Below, one piece after another: positions 26,073 through 35,322 of a stretch of 64,000 nucleotides of DNA. How positions within the stretch are numbered: the first letter of the stretch is position 1; each line of letters opens with the position of its first letter. Both the position numbers and the translations under genes were made by a program. The notes below the pieces were generated by a model. It had not been told where the DNA came from and searched no databases. It saw only the letters and a program-made list of their open reading frames with translations. The stretch is from Halalkalibacter oceani (GTDB lineage Bacteria > Bacillota > Bacilli > Bacillales > Bacillaceae_D): positions 1-64,000 of the forward strand of contig NZ_JAMBOS010000003.1 of assembly GCF_023715705.1 (NCBI RefSeq), written 5' to 3'.

Positions 26073-27104
26073 ATGAACATCAAAAAAATGCTCATTAATT
26101 CAATTGTTTTAACAGCGGTATTAATGTTGGGGGCGTGTGGAAATAGTCAAGATACTACACAGGGAGATAATGCTCAGGAAGCAGGGCAGGAGGCAGCTGA
26201 TACAACAGTCCTTAAGTACAACAGCTCAAGACCCGCTACTGATCCAGTGTATGCATGGTATGAAGAATTTTTTAAGGAGGTTGAAGAAAGGTCGAACGGG
26301 ACAGTAAAGTTTGAAATGTATCCAAGTGAGTCTCTCGGAAAGACCGCTGATATGATTGAGGCATCCTCCAAAGGAGAACCGATTATTAACGATGGCGATT
26401 TTGCATACCTAGGGGAGTATAATGCTGATTTTGGAATATTGACTGCACCATATTTTATTAGAGATCCGGAAGACTGGACCTCATTATGGGACTCGGAAGT
26501 TGGCCAAAAGCTTTTTTCAGAAGTTGAAAATGAAGGAATGAAAATTATGGCTAACTTCTATGTTGGTCCCCGAAATCTAATCACTACTACGCAGGTGAAC
26601 AGTCGTGATGACGTACAGGGCATGACCCTACGAACTGCCTCTTCAAAAATGTGGACTGAGGTTGGGCGTGTTTTGGGAGGAGAGCCTACGAACATTCCGA
26701 TCACAGAAGCTTATCAAGCATTTTCGCAAGGAGTAGCTGATGGTGGTGAAATGTCAACATCTTATATTGAGAGTCTATCATGGTTTGAAGTCGCCCCTTA
26801 TATCGCAGAGACTGAACATATTCTTTCAACAACAGTCTTAATTATGAGCGCAGATGTTTATCGTTCATTACCTGAAGAGGCCCAGACTGCCATTAATGAA
26901 GTGTCGCGTGAGTATATGCCGATTTTCATAGAAAGAATAGGAGAAATTGAAGCTGAATTGCGCACAGCCATGGAGGAATCCGGTGCCGTTTTTACTGAGG
27001 TGGATAAGGAGCCATTTATTGAAGCGGCACAACAGTTGCCGGAAAAGTTCCCTGAATGGACGCCAGGCTTATATGAGGAGATCAGCGCTGCACTTGGTTA
27101 TTAA
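26073..27104 (+). CDS. TRAP transporter substrate-binding lipoprotein (DctP family), second system
   Basis: This is the extracytoplasmic receptor of the second TRAP carrier, a lipoprotein with lipobox LMLGACG. The DctP signature with the carboxylate-binding arginine is in DDVQGMTLRTASSKMW. It is only distantly similar to the first DctP of the window, so a different ligand is expected. ATG 26073 lies nine bases after AAGGGG; ATG 26064 abuts the site. It sits between CoA-transferase-like pair 1 and the membrane subunits, so its ligand is presumably the substrate of the island pathway. Confidence 0.88.
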   Translation: MNIKKMLINSIVLTAVLMLGACGNSQDTTQGDNAQEAGQEAADTTVLKYNSSRPATDPVYAWYEEFFKEVEERSNGTVKFEMYPSESLGKTADMIEASSKGEPIINDGDFAYLGEYNADFGILTAPYFIRDPEDWTSLWDSEVGQKLFSEVENEGMKIMANFYVGPRNLITTTQVNSRDDVQGMTLRTASSKMWTEVGRVLGGEPTNIPITEAYQAFSQGVADGGEMSTSYIESLSWFEVAPYIAETEHILSTTVLIMSADVYRSLPEEAQTAINEVSREYMPIFIERIGEIEAELRTAMEESGAVFTEVDKEPFIEAAQQLPEKFPEWTPGLYEEISAALGY

Positions 27105-27122
27105 TCCTTTCGCATTTACTTT

Positions 27123-27150
27123 GCAGGTTAAATCTTAAGATTTAACCTGC
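27123..27150 (+). repeat. 28-base perfect palindrome between dctP and dctQ
   Basis: GCAGGTTAAATCTT is followed directly by its exact reverse complement AAGATTTAACCTGC. In RNA this forms a hairpin at the 3' end of the binding-protein message. Such hairpins commonly let the receptor be made in excess over the permease. No T-run follows. Confidence 0.7.
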
Positions 27151-27182
27151 CCACTATAGTGCTTTTGAAAGAGGGTGCTTTT

Positions 27183-27683
27183 ATGAACCATTCAATTGAT
27201 CGCTTTTTCGATAAAGCATCAATATATATTAGCTGTACAGCATTTGCATGCATGGTCCTGGTTGTTGTCGTCAATGTTTTCATGCGTGCTGTGCTATCAA
27301 AGTCATTACTGTTTACAGAAGAGTTAAGCTTTATGTTCTTCATATATAGTGTGTTTTTCGGAGTTTGTGTGCTATATAGGCGGATGGGATTAATTGCAAT
27401 TGATATTGTCGTGGATAAATTACCCGAACTACTGAAAAAGTCGGTCACTTTGTTTACATTTTTACTGTTATTTGTAGTCAATCTCGTTTTACTTTGGTTT
27501 AGTTGGGAGCTGTCCATTAACTCGTGGAATCGTGTTACACCCAGTCTGGGAATACCATATTTCTATAATTATTTATCACCTACCTTGGCATTTCTGATTT
27601 TAGCTTATTATTCAATTCGTTTTTTTATAAAAGAAATGAAAGGCGAGGCAATTGAGGAAGTGCCAATTGAGCAACAAAGTTAA
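27183..27683 (+). CDS. TRAP transporter small permease (DctQ family), second system
   Basis: This four-helix small subunit has 166 residues from ATG 27183, which follows AAAGAGGGTG. The segment VVNVFMRAVLSKSLLFTEEL holds the conserved Arg and Glu of DctQ. It ends 33 bases before the large subunit. It forms the carrier with the next gene. Confidence 0.83.
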   Translation: MNHSIDRFFDKASIYISCTAFACMVLVVVVNVFMRAVLSKSLLFTEELSFMFFIYSVFFGVCVLYRRMGLIAIDIVVDKLPELLKKSVTLFTFLLLFVVNLVLLWFSWELSINSWNRVTPSLGIPYFYNYLSPTLAFLILAYYSIRFFIKEMKGEAIEEVPIEQQS

Positions 27684-27716
27684 TTTGATTTAAATCCTTG
27701 TAAGGAAGGTGGTACT

Positions 27717-29009
27717 TTGGACTTTTGGTTAATATTCCCGCTGGTTGTTGTTTTCTTTCTCTTTATCATTAAGGTCCCGGTAGCTTATGCGATGCTTATT
27801 TCATCATTAACATATTTTTTGTTTAATGCTGAAGCAATGTCAACTCAATTTTTAACACAACGTCTTGTAGCTACAATGGAGTCATTTATATATTTGGCCA
27901 TCCCCTTTTTCACTTGTGCAGGAGTTGTGTTTAATTACTCGGGTATTACTTCCCGTCTTATCAGGCTTGCTATTGCGCTAGTCGGGCATTTGAAGGGAGG
28001 AATGGGACATGTCAACATCGTGTTATCTACTATGATGGGCGGGCTTTCAGGTTCTGCAAATGCTGATGCTGCTATGCAATCAAAAGTGATCGTTCCAGAA
28101 ATGACTAAGCTTGGGTACAGCAAGTCGTTTTCTACTGTCGTAACCTCCGCTTCATCAGTTATTACACCGATCATCCCGCCGGGCATCATACTTATTTTGT
28201 ATGCAACAGCGGCAAACGTTTCTATTGAGCAAATGTTTTATGCAGGCTATATTCCAGGCTTAGTGATGATGGCAGGTTTAATGATTTTAACCCGGAGAAT
28301 TTCAATAAAGCGTGAATATAAGCCTGTTGTAGAAAAGAGAGCAACAGTTAAAGAGTTACTTAGTGAGCTTAAAAAATCAATTTGGGCTTTGATGATGCCG
28401 CTCGGAATCATTATGGGTTTACGTTTTGGTATTTTTACACCTACGGAGGCCGGTGCTATTTCAATTGTATATGCCTTTATCATAGGTAAGTTTATCTACA
28501 AGGAATTAAAAATTTCAGATATTAAGTACATCTTGTTAGAATCAACGACCATTAGCGCAGGAATCATGTTTATTTTAGCCTCTGCTCAAGTATTTGGCAG
28601 CTATTTAACATGGGAAAGAATTCCGATGATGATTTCTGAGGCTTTAACGGCGAATATTAGCGATCCTTGGATGTTTTTGCTGATCGTAAATATTATGTTA
28701 ATTGTTATTGGATATTTCTTCGATGGTGGAGCTGCAATGATTTTACTCGCACCATTATTAGTACCTACCGCTATAGCTATGGACATTGATTTGGTTCATT
28801 TTGGAATTGTTATGTGTATAAACTTAGCGATCGCCGGGTTCTCTCCACCGTTTGGAAGTATGATGTTTGTTACGACTTCTATTACTAATACGAAAGTAGA
28901 AGATTACATTAAAGAATCCTGGCCGTACTTAGCGGTACTGGTTTTAGTGTTATTAATTCTTACATATTTGCCGCAAGTTACAATGTTTTTACCAAATTTA
29001 CTTTCATAA
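27717..29009 (+). CDS. TRAP transporter large permease (DctM family), second system
   Basis: This polytopic subunit of 430 residues has about twelve helices. Family motifs are GGLSGSANADAAM, ITPIIPPGIILILYATAA and FTPTEAGAISIVYA. It starts with TTG after AAGGAAGGTGG. It completes the second transporter. The loop GSANADAAM replaces the commoner GSSSATTA form of the first system, again pointing to separate origins and ligands. Confidence 0.88.
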   Translation: MDFWLIFPLVVVFFLFIIKVPVAYAMLISSLTYFLFNAEAMSTQFLTQRLVATMESFIYLAIPFFTCAGVVFNYSGITSRLIRLAIALVGHLKGGMGHVNIVLSTMMGGLSGSANADAAMQSKVIVPEMTKLGYSKSFSTVVTSASSVITPIIPPGIILILYATAANVSIEQMFYAGYIPGLVMMAGLMILTRRISIKREYKPVVEKRATVKELLSELKKSIWALMMPLGIIMGLRFGIFTPTEAGAISIVYAFIIGKFIYKELKISDIKYILLESTTISAGIMFILASAQVFGSYLTWERIPMMISEALTANISDPWMFLLIVNIMLIVIGYFFDGGAAMILLAPLLVPTAIAMDIDLVHFGIVMCINLAIAGFSPPFGSMMFVTTSITNTKVEDYIKESWPYLAVLVLVLLILTYLPQVTMFLPNLLS

Positions 29010-29065
29010 ACAAGTAAGATTGGACGTTGCTGCAAATCAAGAAGGTTAAAAAAGGAGAGTGTGAA

Positions 29066-30259
29066 GTGAGTGGGCCTTTGAAAGGAATAAGGGTGGCAGA
29101 TTTATCCAGGTTCGTCGCAGGTCCATATTGCGGTATGCTGCTGGCTGATATGGGAGCTGAAGTGATTAAGGTTGAAAAGCCCGAGGGGGAAGAAACGAGA
29201 AGCATTCCTCCATTCTTTAATGATATCGAGGGGGATAGTCATTATACTGCCGCCTTAAATCGAAACAAAAGAGCGATAACCTTGAATTTTCGGGAGGTTG
29301 GGGCGAAAAACGTACTAACAAAACTGTTTAAATGGGCAGACGTTATTATTGAGAATTTTCGCCCTGGCACGTTAGAGAAAATGGGTTTTTCACCTGAGTT
29401 AATACAGGAAATTAATCCTGAAGTTATTCTCGCCCGCTGCTCTGGTTTTGGACAAACAGGACCTTATAAACATCGTCCCGGGTTTGATGCGATTGCCCAG
29501 GCCATGGGAGGAATTATGAGCGTGACGGGACGAGAGGAAGACCCGCCATTATTAGCAGGAACATATGTAATTGATTATGTAACGGGAATGCACGCAACAA
29601 TTGGAATTTTGTCGGCATTACATGAGCGTGAAAAAACAGGAAAGGGACAAACAGTCGATGTTTCCCTTTATGAGAGTGCCGTCTCTATGCTTGTGTCCAT
29701 GATTCCTACATACGATCAAACCGAAACAATTCATAAACGGGTTGGGAATGGTGACCGCTATGCAGCACCGGCCAATGCATTTGAAACGAAAGATGGTTGG
29801 GTTTATCTATTAGCATCTACTCAAAATTTATGGGAGAGGCTATGTAAATTAATGGGGCGGGAAGATCTGTTGAAGAACGATCAACTTAACTCGGTTCCGC
29901 GGCGTTTAAAACAAAAAGAGGACGTTAACGCGATTGTGCAGGAATGGACAATGAATTTTGAACGAGATGAATTAGTGAATTTGTTGGACCAAAAAGGAAT
30001 ACCCTGTGCTCCAATTCAGAATATCAGCGATATCATGCAGGACGAGCATTTAAAAGCAAGAGAGCAGATTGTTAAGGTCAATCATCCCAAAGTCGGGGAA
30101 GTGGCACTGAGTGGAATAACAATCAAATTATCTGAATCACCTGGGGAAATAAGGTATGGGGTGCCGATAATAGGACAGCACAATGAAGACATTTACCTTA
30201 AAGAACTGGGGTTTCATAAAGAAGAATATGAAGAGTTGAAAACGAAGGGTGTTATCTAA
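29066..30259 (+). CDS. CaiB/BaiF (type III) CoA-transferase
   Basis: This class III CoA-transferase passes CoA between carboxylates through an aspartyl-CoA intermediate. It starts at GTG 29066 (VSGPLKGIRVADLSRFVAGP) after AAGGAGAG; the longer TTG frame lacks a site. The catalytic aspartate is in YVIDYVTGMHATIGI, followed by the family block GKGQTVDVSLYES. It is next to the TRAP genes and upstream of a ThDP enzyme. It likely activates the imported acid as a CoA thioester, or a pathway intermediate; donor and acceptor are unknown. Confidence 0.87.
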   Translation: MSGPLKGIRVADLSRFVAGPYCGMLLADMGAEVIKVEKPEGEETRSIPPFFNDIEGDSHYTAALNRNKRAITLNFREVGAKNVLTKLFKWADVIIENFRPGTLEKMGFSPELIQEINPEVILARCSGFGQTGPYKHRPGFDAIAQAMGGIMSVTGREEDPPLLAGTYVIDYVTGMHATIGILSALHEREKTGKGQTVDVSLYESAVSMLVSMIPTYDQTETIHKRVGNGDRYAAPANAFETKDGWVYLLASTQNLWERLCKLMGREDLLKNDQLNSVPRRLKQKEDVNAIVQEWTMNFERDELVNLLDQKGIPCAPIQNISDIMQDEHLKAREQIVKVNHPKVGEVALSGITIKLSESPGEIRYGVPIIGQHNEDIYLKELGFHKEEYEELKTKGVI

Positions 30260-30280
30260 ATTATTAGGAGGAGTAATAAA

Positions 30281-31939
30281 ATGAAAACAGGAAAAGTAGC
30301 AGAATTTGTAACCGATTTTTTAGTAAGAGAAGGAGTGAAAACAGTATACGGGATACCAGGTGGGCAGCCTTTAACGATTCTGGATGCCATCTATGATCGG
30401 GACGATATTGACTTTGTCGCAACACGACATGAAAACGGTGCCGCTCATGCAGCGGATGCTGTAGGCAGAATCTCAGGAATCCCCGGTGTTTGCCTGGCGA
30501 CAACTGGACCGGGAGCAACTAATTTAATTACGGGTGTAGGGGGAGCCTTTCAGGACTCAAGCCCTGTCATTGTCATTACAGCTAACAATAATCGTAAAGA
30601 TATGCTTCATGATGATGCACAAAATGCTGATCATAAAGCATTGTTTGAAAGCTTGGTGAAATGGAGTGTGCTTATTAGTCATCCCGAGCATGTTGAATCA
30701 TTATTAAATGAAGCTTTTAATGTGGCACTTTCCGGGAATCCGGGACCAGTTCATGTTGACTTCACCCGGGATGTACTAAGTGAGGTTATCTCGTGGGATG
30801 AACATTTAAAGCCGCATCGTTCAACAAATAGAATATTAGGAGATCCTGACAGCTTAAATCAATTTAAAGAGGCTTTATTAAAAGCGGAGCGCCCAGTCTT
30901 TTGGGTCGGAAATGGAGCGAGAATTTCGGGGGCTGGAGAAGAAATTTTACAAGTAGCTGAAAAATTATCAATTCCTATTATTACAACGTTTAATGGAATT
31001 ACAGCGGTAGATATGAGTCATAAACAAGTTTACGGGCCTTTGAGCCGGAGCGGCAGTATGTTAGGCGCTGAAATATTGGCTGAAGCAGATACATTATTTG
31101 CTATTGGAAACAGCCTGAATGGACCTTCCACCGGTCGCTGGACAATGAAATTACCAGAAAAGATTTATCAAATGGACATTGATCCATCCATGCTTGGTAG
31201 ACATTACCCTAACACAGTAGGAGTATGGGGAGATGTAAAAGTTTGCTTTACCTATTTATTGGAGCAATTGGCAAGTGACTCCGCTTCATCTTCGCAGATG
31301 GAGTGGTTAGAACACTGCAACAATAAATACGAGGCATGGCATGAAGAGTATGTAAAGCCGTTCCATAATAACGTGGCGACACCTGTTTACCCTCAAACTG
31401 TTGTTCAAGCGATAGCTGATGTAGCTGACGATGATGCCATATTTTCAGTAGACGCAGGAAACCCCGGGATTTGGACACACATTATGCCACTGAAAAAAGA
31501 GCAGTCTTATATGAAACCGGTTGGTTTTGGAAATATGGCTTTCTCGATCCCGGCTGCTATTGCGGCCAAGTTAGAACAACCTGAGAGGCAGGTTGTCTGT
31601 TTAGTAGGGGATGGGGGACTTGGAATGTCATTAGGTGAACTTGAAACGGCTAAAAGAACCAATGCAAACATCATTGTCGTGTGTATGAACGATCGGGCAT
31701 ATGGAAATATCAAACAGGAACAAATTAGAGATTTTGGACCTAGTAAGCGTCACATCGGGGTCGATTTTGTAGATTGGGATTTTGCAGCTGTTTCTAAAGC
31801 TCTAAACGGTGACGGAGAAAGAGTTTCTAATGTGGAAGACTTGAAAGCTGCATTTGCAAGAGCGAAAAAAGCGAATAATTTATATTTAATTGATGTTCAA
31901 ATTGATCCGGACGTAAGCGTTTGGACGAAGCCTTTTTAA
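30281..31939 (+). CDS. Thiamine-diphosphate-dependent enzyme of the acetolactate synthase family
   Basis: This 552-residue protein has the three-domain ThDP fold. The N-terminal Pyr domain has GIPGGQPLTILD and the catalytic glutamate in ATRHENGAAHAADAVGR. The C-terminal PP domain has the ThDP motif VGDGGLGMSLGELETA ending in MNDRAYGN. It is not a clear acetolactate synthase orthologue; relatives include 2-oxoacid decarboxylases, oxalyl-CoA decarboxylase and ring-cleaving diketone hydrolases such as IolD and cyclohexane-1,2-dione hydrolase. The context with FGGY kinase, KduD-like SDR and IpdAB-like pairs makes C-C cleavage of an oxidised ring or sugar acid plausible, but this is inference. Confidence 0.8.
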   Translation: MKTGKVAEFVTDFLVREGVKTVYGIPGGQPLTILDAIYDRDDIDFVATRHENGAAHAADAVGRISGIPGVCLATTGPGATNLITGVGGAFQDSSPVIVITANNNRKDMLHDDAQNADHKALFESLVKWSVLISHPEHVESLLNEAFNVALSGNPGPVHVDFTRDVLSEVISWDEHLKPHRSTNRILGDPDSLNQFKEALLKAERPVFWVGNGARISGAGEEILQVAEKLSIPIITTFNGITAVDMSHKQVYGPLSRSGSMLGAEILAEADTLFAIGNSLNGPSTGRWTMKLPEKIYQMDIDPSMLGRHYPNTVGVWGDVKVCFTYLLEQLASDSASSSQMEWLEHCNNKYEAWHEEYVKPFHNNVATPVYPQTVVQAIADVADDDAIFSVDAGNPGIWTHIMPLKKEQSYMKPVGFGNMAFSIPAAIAAKLEQPERQVVCLVGDGGLGMSLGELETAKRTNANIIVVCMNDRAYGNIKQEQIRDFGPSKRHIGVDFVDWDFAAVSKALNGDGERVSNVEDLKAAFARAKKANNLYLIDVQIDPDVSVWTKPF

Positions 31940-31949
31940 TTTTTTTATA

Positions 31950-31975
31950 AATCGACGGTATTAAAGCCGTCGATT
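31950..31975 (+). terminator. Hairpin after the ThDP gene
   Basis: AATCGACGG pairs with CCGTCGATT over nine bases. The following GCTTTC is a weak tail, so it may be partial, leaving lower expression of the distal genes. Confidence 0.5.
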
Positions 31976-32047
31976 GCTTTCATCATCTGATGGTGGTTCT
32001 TTACGATAAGGTGAATCTATCACATTGTGATCTTTGGGGTGTAATTA

Positions 32048-33502
32048 ATGAAGAAAAGCGGCATATTGGCTTTAGATGTAGGAACAAGCTCGATTCGTGC
32101 ATCTATCTATATAAAAGATGAAGGAGTTAAGCATACTTTAGCGGTAAAACAGCAATTAAAAGAAAGATTTGATATTCATAAGCTGTGGGAAGCCATTTTG
32201 ACACTTATGCAAGAGGTGACGCAAGCCACAAAGAACGTAAGCATTGATGCAATAGGGGTAAGTGCTTTCTTAGGATGGGTGATTGTAAAAAAAAACGGTG
32301 AACCAGTAGAGAAGGCATGGAGCTGGATGGCTTATGGAGATCAAAATGAACTAAAAAAAGCAAGACGAAGCGAGAACAATATAAATGAAATAATAGGAAG
32401 AGAATTGAACGAACAATTAGGGGTGTTTTATTGGGCAAATACGGTGAAAACGGCGAATGAAGAAGTTATCGTATTAAGCATAAAAGATTTTATTAATTTT
32501 AAACTGACCAATACTTTTATGATGGACAGGTCCCATGCAAGCTACACCGGTTTATATTCCATTGGAGATGGTAACTGGGATAATGATTTATTACAAATGT
32601 TCAACCTTCCGTTATCAGTTGTACCGAATCTGGGCTATGGTAGCGATATTGTAGGCAAAATTAATAAGGTGATACAGTCCAGGTTACATTTAGCTGGTGA
32701 CACTAAAGTAATTTTAGGAGGACCGGATGGCACGCTTGCTATTTTAGGAAGTGGGGGAGTGAATCCTGGTTGCAGCATTGAAGTGATGGGAACAACAGAT
32801 GTTATATTCCGTGTTGTAGACTCTATTAATACAAAAGCGGTAGTCAAAAGTGGTTTAGTGCAGAATAGTCACATTTTACCTGGTTTGTTTTGTATAGGGG
32901 GTCCAACCGGCATGACAGGCGGATCACTTGAATGGCTTATGAAGAACCACAATTGGGGTTATGAGCATGCCGAGTTTATAAAAATGTGCAGCAGCTGGGA
33001 AGAGATAAAATCTGCTGAATCAGGCCTGTTTTCCATTTCTTCTTTAACCGGAGCAAGAGTGCCGGATTGGAACCCTGAAACGAGAGGGACCCTTGTCGGT
33101 ATAAATCCTTCGCATCAATTTAAAGAGGTCTTTAAAGCAACTTTAGAAGGGATTGCTTTTAACACAAGAAGAATAATGGACAGAATGGAATCTTTAGTAG
33201 GTACTGTATCCTCTATAACGGCAATCGGCGGAGGAGCAAAAAACAGGACGTTTATCAAAACCAGAGCAGCTATAGCCGACTGCACATTTCGGATACCGAA
33301 AGAGATTGAAGCCAGTAGCTTTGGTGTTTTTGCTTTAGCGAGTATAAATATCGGTTGGTACAGGACGATAGAAGACGCTGTCGTCAATCTCAATCCAGTT
33401 GAATTTACAGTTGAACCTGACAGAGAGGAGGTCAACAAATACCAACCATTCGTAGAAAAATATAATAAATTGATTGAAATAATGGATGTCTGGTACAAGT
33501 AA
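32048..33502 (+). CDS. FGGY-family carbohydrate kinase
   Basis: This sugar or polyol kinase of 484 residues has the phosphate-1 motif ILALDVGTSSIRASIY and the second ATPase-fold block (EVMGTTDVIFRV). The FGGY C-terminal signature region reads SSITAIGGGAKNRTFIKTRA. It phosphorylates a hydroxylated compound with ATP; relatives include xylulokinase, gluconokinase and erythritol-type kinases. The substrate is not evident. GGGGTG precedes the ATG. A kinase shows that at least one pathway intermediate is a polyol, sugar acid or cyclitol-like molecule. Confidence 0.85.
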   Translation: MKKSGILALDVGTSSIRASIYIKDEGVKHTLAVKQQLKERFDIHKLWEAILTLMQEVTQATKNVSIDAIGVSAFLGWVIVKKNGEPVEKAWSWMAYGDQNELKKARRSENNINEIIGRELNEQLGVFYWANTVKTANEEVIVLSIKDFINFKLTNTFMMDRSHASYTGLYSIGDGNWDNDLLQMFNLPLSVVPNLGYGSDIVGKINKVIQSRLHLAGDTKVILGGPDGTLAILGSGGVNPGCSIEVMGTTDVIFRVVDSINTKAVVKSGLVQNSHILPGLFCIGGPTGMTGGSLEWLMKNHNWGYEHAEFIKMCSSWEEIKSAESGLFSISSLTGARVPDWNPETRGTLVGINPSHQFKEVFKATLEGIAFNTRRIMDRMESLVGTVSSITAIGGGAKNRTFIKTRAAIADCTFRIPKEIEASSFGVFALASINIGWYRTIEDAVVNLNPVEFTVEPDREEVNKYQPFVEKYNKLIEIMDVWYK

Positions 33503-33574
33503 TGCGTATTCTGCGGGAAAAGATGATTGTTGTTGATGGCACTGATTTTAATAAACATTAAATGAGGGATAATA

Positions 33575-34345
33575 ATGCCTTTAGAAAAATTTAAATTAGA
33601 TGGAAAAGTAGCGATAGTCACCGGTGCCGGTAAAGGGTTAGGCAAGCAAATGGCCATCGCCTTAGCAGAAGCAGGCGCTGATATAGTCGGCACGGCACAC
33701 TCCAGCGCAGCAGGGTTAGAAGAGACAAAGGCAGAGGTTGCAAAACGAGGAAGAGCGTTTGTTAGTGTCAAGGCTGATCTGACTAAAAAAGAGGAAATTG
33801 ATCATGTTGTTAACCAGGCGGTTAAAGCTTTTGAGCGGATTGATATCGTAATTAATAATGCAGGAACAATTCAACGAAACTCTGTTTTGGAATTTACAGA
33901 ACAGGAATGGGACGAGGTAATAGAACTGAATTCAAAAGCCCTGTTCTTTCTAAGCCAAAAATCGGGGCAGCTTATGAAGGCTAAGAATATAAAGGGAAAT
34001 ATTATAAATATTGCTTCATTACGAGTCTTTCAAGGCGGGACAAATGTGGTTTCCTACTCAGCAAGCAAGGGGGCAGTTGCTTCGATCACAAAGTCTCTAG
34101 CCAATGAGTTGGCGGAGTTTGGAATCAGGGTGAATGCGATTGCACCTGGATATATGGAAACGAATATTACCAAACCTTATCGACAAAATCCGGAGACTAA
34201 CCAGTATATTTTAAGTAGGACTCCTTTAGGGCGTTGGGGAAAGCCGGAAGATCTTGACGGTGTGGTTGTGTTTTTAGCGTCCGAGGCCTCGGGCTTTATT
34301 ACTGGAGAAATAATTGTAGTGGATGGTGGATGGTTAATCAGGTAG
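33575..34345 (+). CDS. SDR dehydrogenase, KduD-like
   Basis: This classical short-chain dehydrogenase has VAIVTGAGKGLGKQMAIALA, NNAGTIQR, YSASKGAVASITKSLA and the C-terminus IVVDGGWLIR. The pattern NAIAPGYMETN with PLGRWGKPEDL is that of KduD-type 2-deoxy-gluconate / 5-dehydro-deoxygluconate dehydrogenases. It should oxidise or reduce a secondary alcohol of a sugar-acid-like intermediate. The stop lies beyond the start of the longer frame of the next gene, but that gene really begins 45 bases later. Confidence 0.82.
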   Translation: MPLEKFKLDGKVAIVTGAGKGLGKQMAIALAEAGADIVGTAHSSAAGLEETKAEVAKRGRAFVSVKADLTKKEEIDHVVNQAVKAFERIDIVINNAGTIQRNSVLEFTEQEWDEVIELNSKALFFLSQKSGQLMKAKNIKGNIINIASLRVFQGGTNVVSYSASKGAVASITKSLANELAEFGIRVNAIAPGYMETNITKPYRQNPETNQYILSRTPLGRWGKPEDLDGVVVFLASEASGFITGEIIVVDGGWLIR

Positions 34346-34389
34346 GAGTAGGAGTGCCTGTTTTAGATAGGTATAGAAAGGATGAAAAC

Positions 34390-35307
34390 ATGGAGAGATT
34401 AAGTGAAAAATTCATAGCATTAGATCAGGCTGTAAGTGTAATAAAGCCAAACAGTACGATCACATTTAGTGGTTTTGGGCATTCCATGACTCCGTTGGCG
34501 TTTATTAGGGAGATGATTCGCCAACAAATAAATAATCTACATTTGATCGGAATTGGTGAGGCATGGGCTGTTGACATGCTTGCTGGTGCAAACATGCTTT
34601 CCCACGTCTGGCTATCTAATTTTATGTTTGAGGGATACGGTAGATGCAAGAACTTTAGCAGAAAGGTAGAAGACGGTTCTATAAAAGTAGAAGATTTCAG
34701 TCACTATGGTCAAATCAGCCGCTTTGCAGCGGGAGCGGCAAATGTGCCGTTTTTGCCTATCAGAAGTATGCTGGGAACGGACTTGGAAACGGAGACACAA
34801 AATAGCGATCGTACTCATAAATTGAAGTGTCCATTTACAGAAGAAATCGTTCTTGCTGTAGCCGCAGTCAAACCGGATTATGCAGTCATTCATGCTAATC
34901 GCTCTGATCGTAATGGAAATATTCAGCTGCTTGGTAATTCCACTTCAGTAGATGAACAAGTTCGAGCAGCAAAAAAAGTGATAGTCACAGTAGAAGAAAT
35001 CGTTAATGAGGAAGAAATCAGCAAACTATCAGAAGTTAATACGTTACCGGCTTTCTTAGTTGATTATGTAGTAGAGGTTCCTTATGGAGCTCACCCAACC
35101 GGAATGTATAAATATTATTCCGAAGATTACGAACATATCGATTATTTTATGGAATTAAGTAAAACGGCAGAAGGTTTTCAGCAATACTTAAATGAGTACG
35201 TATTTAACGTAAAAGATCATTGGGAGTATCTTCAAAAAATTGGAATTGAAAACATACAAAGGTTAAAGGCCGATCCTTATCTTGGCTATCAACTACCAAA
35301 AAAGTAA
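34390..35307 (+). CDS. CoA-transferase alpha subunit, GctA-like (pair 2)
   Basis: This is the alpha subunit of a class I CoA-transferase. It has the glycine-rich opening NSTITFSGFGHSMTPLAFIR and FLPIRSMLGTDLETETQ. It resembles glutaconate CoA-transferase GctA. The start ATG 34390 follows AGAAAGGATG; the frame is open further up without a site. With its beta partner, which keeps the catalytic glutamate, it should be a genuine CoA-transferase, for instance activating a dicarboxylate or passing CoA from acetyl-CoA or succinyl-CoA. Confidence 0.8.
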   Translation: MERLSEKFIALDQAVSVIKPNSTITFSGFGHSMTPLAFIREMIRQQINNLHLIGIGEAWAVDMLAGANMLSHVWLSNFMFEGYGRCKNFSRKVEDGSIKVEDFSHYGQISRFAAGAANVPFLPIRSMLGTDLETETQNSDRTHKLKCPFTEEIVLAVAAVKPDYAVIHANRSDRNGNIQLLGNSTSVDEQVRAAKKVIVTVEEIVNEEEISKLSEVNTLPAFLVDYVVEVPYGAHPTGMYKYYSEDYEHIDYFMELSKTAEGFQQYLNEYVFNVKDHWEYLQKIGIENIQRLKADPYLGYQLPKK

Positions 35308-35322
35308 TAAGGAGAGGAACAT

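Noticed and set aside
32009-32026. GGTGAATCTATCACA as a fourth enhancer site of the Sig54 regulator
   Set aside because: The spacing is one base shorter and no -24/-12 promoter follows, so chance similarity is likely.
33537-33551. TGGCACTGATTTTAA as a second Sig54 promoter before the KduD-like SDR
   Set aside because: The -24 half fits, but the -12 half lacks the essential GC (TTAAT instead of TTGCA).
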